Positions 61,605 to 64,000 of a stretch of 64,000 nucleotides of DNA are shown here, one piece after another. A program made the position numbers and the translations under genes. The notes under the pieces are model-generated. The model had not been told where the DNA came from, made no database searches, and saw only the letters and a program-made list of their open reading frames with translations. The DNA comes from Bacteroidales bacterium (lineage in GTDB: Bacteria > Bacteroidota > Bacteroidia > Bacteroidales > Bacteroidaceae), in assembly GCA_015654535.1 (NCBI GenBank), contig JAATGU010000055.1, positions 31,536-95,535 on the forward strand, written 5' to 3'. The first letter of the stretch is position 1. The number at the start of each line of letters is the position of its first letter.

Positions 61605-62870
61605 ATGTTCGTTTATATCCCCATTATAGCTTACAAAATGAAAAAAGCATTCTATTTATGTTTAGCAGTATTGACTGCTGTTTCTTGTTCTGCCAATAAG
61701 ACTGTGAGTGTCACAGTAACTAACTCTTCTGCTATCAATAGAGAAAAGGAAATGGTAGAGCTTTCTATGAAAGAAGTTAATAATAAAATCCATTTAGCAG
61801 ATACTGCTCAAGTAGTGATTTTAGATAAGAATGGTCAGCAGGTTCCTTATCAGATTACGTATGATGAGAAACTGATTTTTCCTGCATCAGTAAAAGCCAA
61901 ATCATCTGAGGACTATATTATCCAATCGGGTATTCCTGCAATAGTTAATACTGTCTCTTGCGGAAAACAATATCCTGAACGTGTAGATGATGTGGCTTGG
62001 GAAAATGATCGTATTGCTTTCCGTACATATGGCCCTGCACTGCAAGCCACAGGAGAAAAAGCTTATGGATATGATATCTGGGTGAAAAATAGCGAAGAGC
62101 CTGTTGTAGAAGCAAGATATGACATGGAACTGAATGATAGTACAGTAGCTAAAATAGCACACTTGACGAAGACAGACCCCGCGGCTGCTAAAGCTTTAAG
62201 AGACTGTACCACTTATCATGTGGATCATGGGAATGGGCTTGATTTTTATAAAGTAGGCCCTACTTTAGGAGCTGGAACCTCTGCTTTTTTAGTAGATGGA
62301 AAGATAGTTTACCCATATTGTTACGCTACTCAAGAAGTTTTGGACAATGGTCCTTTACGCTTTACAGTAAAGCTTGTATATAATCCTCTCACCATCAAAG
62401 GTGATGCTTCTATAGTTGAAACCCGTGTCATTTCTTTGGACGCAGGTTCGCAACTCAATAAGGCAGTAATTTCTTTCACTAAAACGAAAGAATCTTTGCC
62501 TCTTGCCACTGGCATTGTTCTTCACAAGGGAAGTAACGATTATGTGATGTCTGCTAAAAAGGGCTATATTGCTTATGCAGATCCCAAAGACTCTGTTAAC
62601 GGGCAGATCTTTGTTGCAGCAGTTTTCCCTGCAAATGTAAAGGAAACAAAGGTTGTGCCATTCTTAGGAGCTGAAGCTTCTTCTAAGATCAAGGATGATG
62701 CTATTGGTCATGTATTAGCTATCAGTGATTATGAACCAGGATCAGCCTTTACTTATTACTTTGGTGCAGGCTGGAGCAAGTGGGGATTTAAGACTTCCGC
62801 CGAGTGGTATAAATATGTAGATGAATATGCGCAGAAGATACGTACACCGCTAACTGCTAAAATCAAATAG
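61605..62870 (+). CDS. DUF4861-like secreted lipoprotein (likely start at internal Met about 61638)
   Basis: MKKAFYLCLAVLTAVSCSANKT lipobox; VTVTNSSAINREKEMVEL; WENDRIAFRTYGPALQATGEKAYGYDIWVKN; adjacent to kduI/kduD. Confidence 0.75.
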   Translation: MFVYIPIIAYKMKKAFYLCLAVLTAVSCSANKTVSVTVTNSSAINREKEMVELSMKEVNNKIHLADTAQVVILDKNGQQVPYQITYDEKLIFPASVKAKSSEDYIIQSGIPAIVNTVSCGKQYPERVDDVAWENDRIAFRTYGPALQATGEKAYGYDIWVKNSEEPVVEARYDMELNDSTVAKIAHLTKTDPAAAKALRDCTTYHVDHGNGLDFYKVGPTLGAGTSAFLVDGKIVYPYCYATQEVLDNGPLRFTVKLVYNPLTIKGDASIVETRVISLDAGSQLNKAVISFTKTKESLPLATGIVLHKGSNDYVMSAKKGYIAYADPKDSVNGQIFVAAVFPANVKETKVVPFLGAEASSKIKDDAIGHVLAISDYEPGSAFTYYFGAGWSKWGFKTSAEWYKYVDEYAQKIRTPLTAKIK

Positions 62871-62896
62871 TAAAGTTTATATGTATCCCTATTAAA

Positions 62897-62930
62897 AAGC
62901 TGCTTCGGACTCTCGAAGTAGCTTTTTTTA
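62897..62930 (+). terminator. Intrinsic terminator after the DUF4861-like gene
   Basis: aagctgcttcg (62897-62907) / cgaagtagctt (62914-62924) followed by TTTTT. Confidence 0.7.
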
Positions 62931-63097
62931 TGTTCGCCCATCACGAATGTATGATCTGACGTGCAGAAACAGGATTTCAGTGATCCGGCGAAGATAAAAA
63001 ACTAATTCTCACCTTTCTTTTGCAAATAGACAATGTCAGCTAATGTAAGATAGCACAAATCTCTTATCTTTGTGTTTGATCATAAAACAGTAGACTA

Positions 63098-63685
63098 TTG
63101 GCTAATTTAGAGAAAATACAGGAGAATATTAGCTCAATCATAACTCTTAATCAAGAAGAATGGTTGGCAGTAGCCGCTGTCCTAGAAACAAAGCTTATTA
63201 AGAAGAATGACCTATTCTTGCAAGAAAATCAAATTTGTACTTCCATTGCATTTGTCGATAAAGGGGTATTGATTTATTATAAAACGCTTGATAATGCGAA
63301 TGAGGTTACTACAGATTTTGCTTTTGACAATGAATGGGTAACAAATAATCATAGCCGCTTAAACGCCACACCCTCCTTACTTAATATTAAAGCTATTGAA
63401 GATTCCGAGCTTTTAGTTATACAGCAAAAAGACTTATTGAACCTTTATGATAAAATCCCGAGATTGGAACGCTTTGGCCGCATCCTGATGGAACAAGCAT
63501 ACATAAAACTAGTAGAATTAAGTGTCGACCTGCAAACATTATCCGCAAAAGACAGGTATAGCAAACTATTACAAAGCTATCCTGAAATACTCCAAAGAGT
63601 TCCACTCTACCACATTGCGAATTATTTAGGTGTTGCCCCCAAATCTTTAAGCCGTATTCGCAATACTATTTTCTCTAAAAAATGA
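63098..63685 (+). CDS. Crp/Fnr-family transcriptional regulator (non-ATG start in the track)
   Basis: KKNDLFLQENQICTSIAFVDKGVLIYYKT cNMP-binding-like fold; C-terminal VPLYHIANYLGVAPKSLSRIRNTI. Confidence 0.85.
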   Translation: MANLEKIQENISSIITLNQEEWLAVAAVLETKLIKKNDLFLQENQICTSIAFVDKGVLIYYKTLDNANEVTTDFAFDNEWVTNNHSRLNATPSLLNIKAIEDSELLVIQQKDLLNLYDKIPRLERFGRILMEQAYIKLVELSVDLQTLSAKDRYSKLLQSYPEILQRVPLYHIANYLGVAPKSLSRIRNTIFSKK

Positions 63686-63763
63686 TTTGGTAACAAATGC
63701 GGAGCAATTGAATGATTATCTCTTCTGATATTTGCACAATATATTAATCAAACAAATATCAAA

Positions 63764-64000
63764 ATGAATAAAATTTTAATTTGTTGCACTCTCACATTCT
63801 TCTTGTCCATATCTAATTTGTATTCACAAGAAACCACCCAAAAGGAACATAGTTACGATGTAAAGCAAGCATTAGAAGTCGAAAGTCTATTTCCGATGTT
63901 TATCACAGGAGGATTTCATGCTGCATTAGGATATCGGTATGATAAGTTCAGAGTAAGAGTTAGCGTAATCAATGGAGGTAAGTATAACGCAGAAGAAGCC
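63764..64000 (+). CDS. Secreted/outer-membrane-like protein, truncated by the window end
   Basis: Open frame MNKILICCTLTFFLSISNLYSQETTQKEHSYDVKQALEVESLFPMFITGGFHAALGYRYDKFRVRVSVINGGKYNAEEA... runs off the 3' edge; signal peptide. Confidence 0.6.
   Translation, partial: MNKILICCTLTFFLSISNLYSQETTQKEHSYDVKQALEVESLFPMFITGGFHAALGYRYDKFRVRVSVINGGKYNAEEA

Overview
AT-rich Bacteroidales (Bacteroides-like) chromosomal window with TAnnTTTG promoters. Left end (1-16.8 kb): a polysaccharide utilisation locus with pectin character. It holds a hybrid two-component regulator (5' end cut by the window), a GH95 fucosidase-type enzyme, a PL1-type pectate lyase, a DUF5123/DUF4957-like surface lipoprotein, a SusD/SusC pair and a GH97 enzyme. 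Next come an elongator tRNA(CAT) and a hipBA-type module bracketed by a direct repeat. Most of 19.3-59.5 kb is housekeeping: THUMP-like methyltransferase, ParE, CoaD, S41 peptidases, Ca-type P-ATPase, RibF, SufE, Ptb/Buk, Lrp, FKBPs, Sir2, rubredoxin, RpoN, GcvH, PurE, IspG, tRNA-Asn x2, TopA, TyrS and tRNA-Gln. The right end carries kduI, kduD, a DUF4861-type protein and a Crp/Fnr regulator. No CRISPR array, prophage or obvious new multi-gene system was seen. The observations most worth a second look are: (1) in-frame stop codons in two otherwise intact conserved genes less than 2 kb apart (tyrS TAA, kduI TGA); (2) two long intergenic palindromes at 16.9 and 46.2 kb whose different arm sequences share a GYGTAGnnnGYGTA pattern and which both lie near TCTGGAC-type motifs; (3) the hipBA module flanked by a duplication that includes the terminator and start codon of the neighbouring gene; (4) gene relics, namely an IS982-type transposase piece and the C-terminal remnant of a second DUF5123-like protein.
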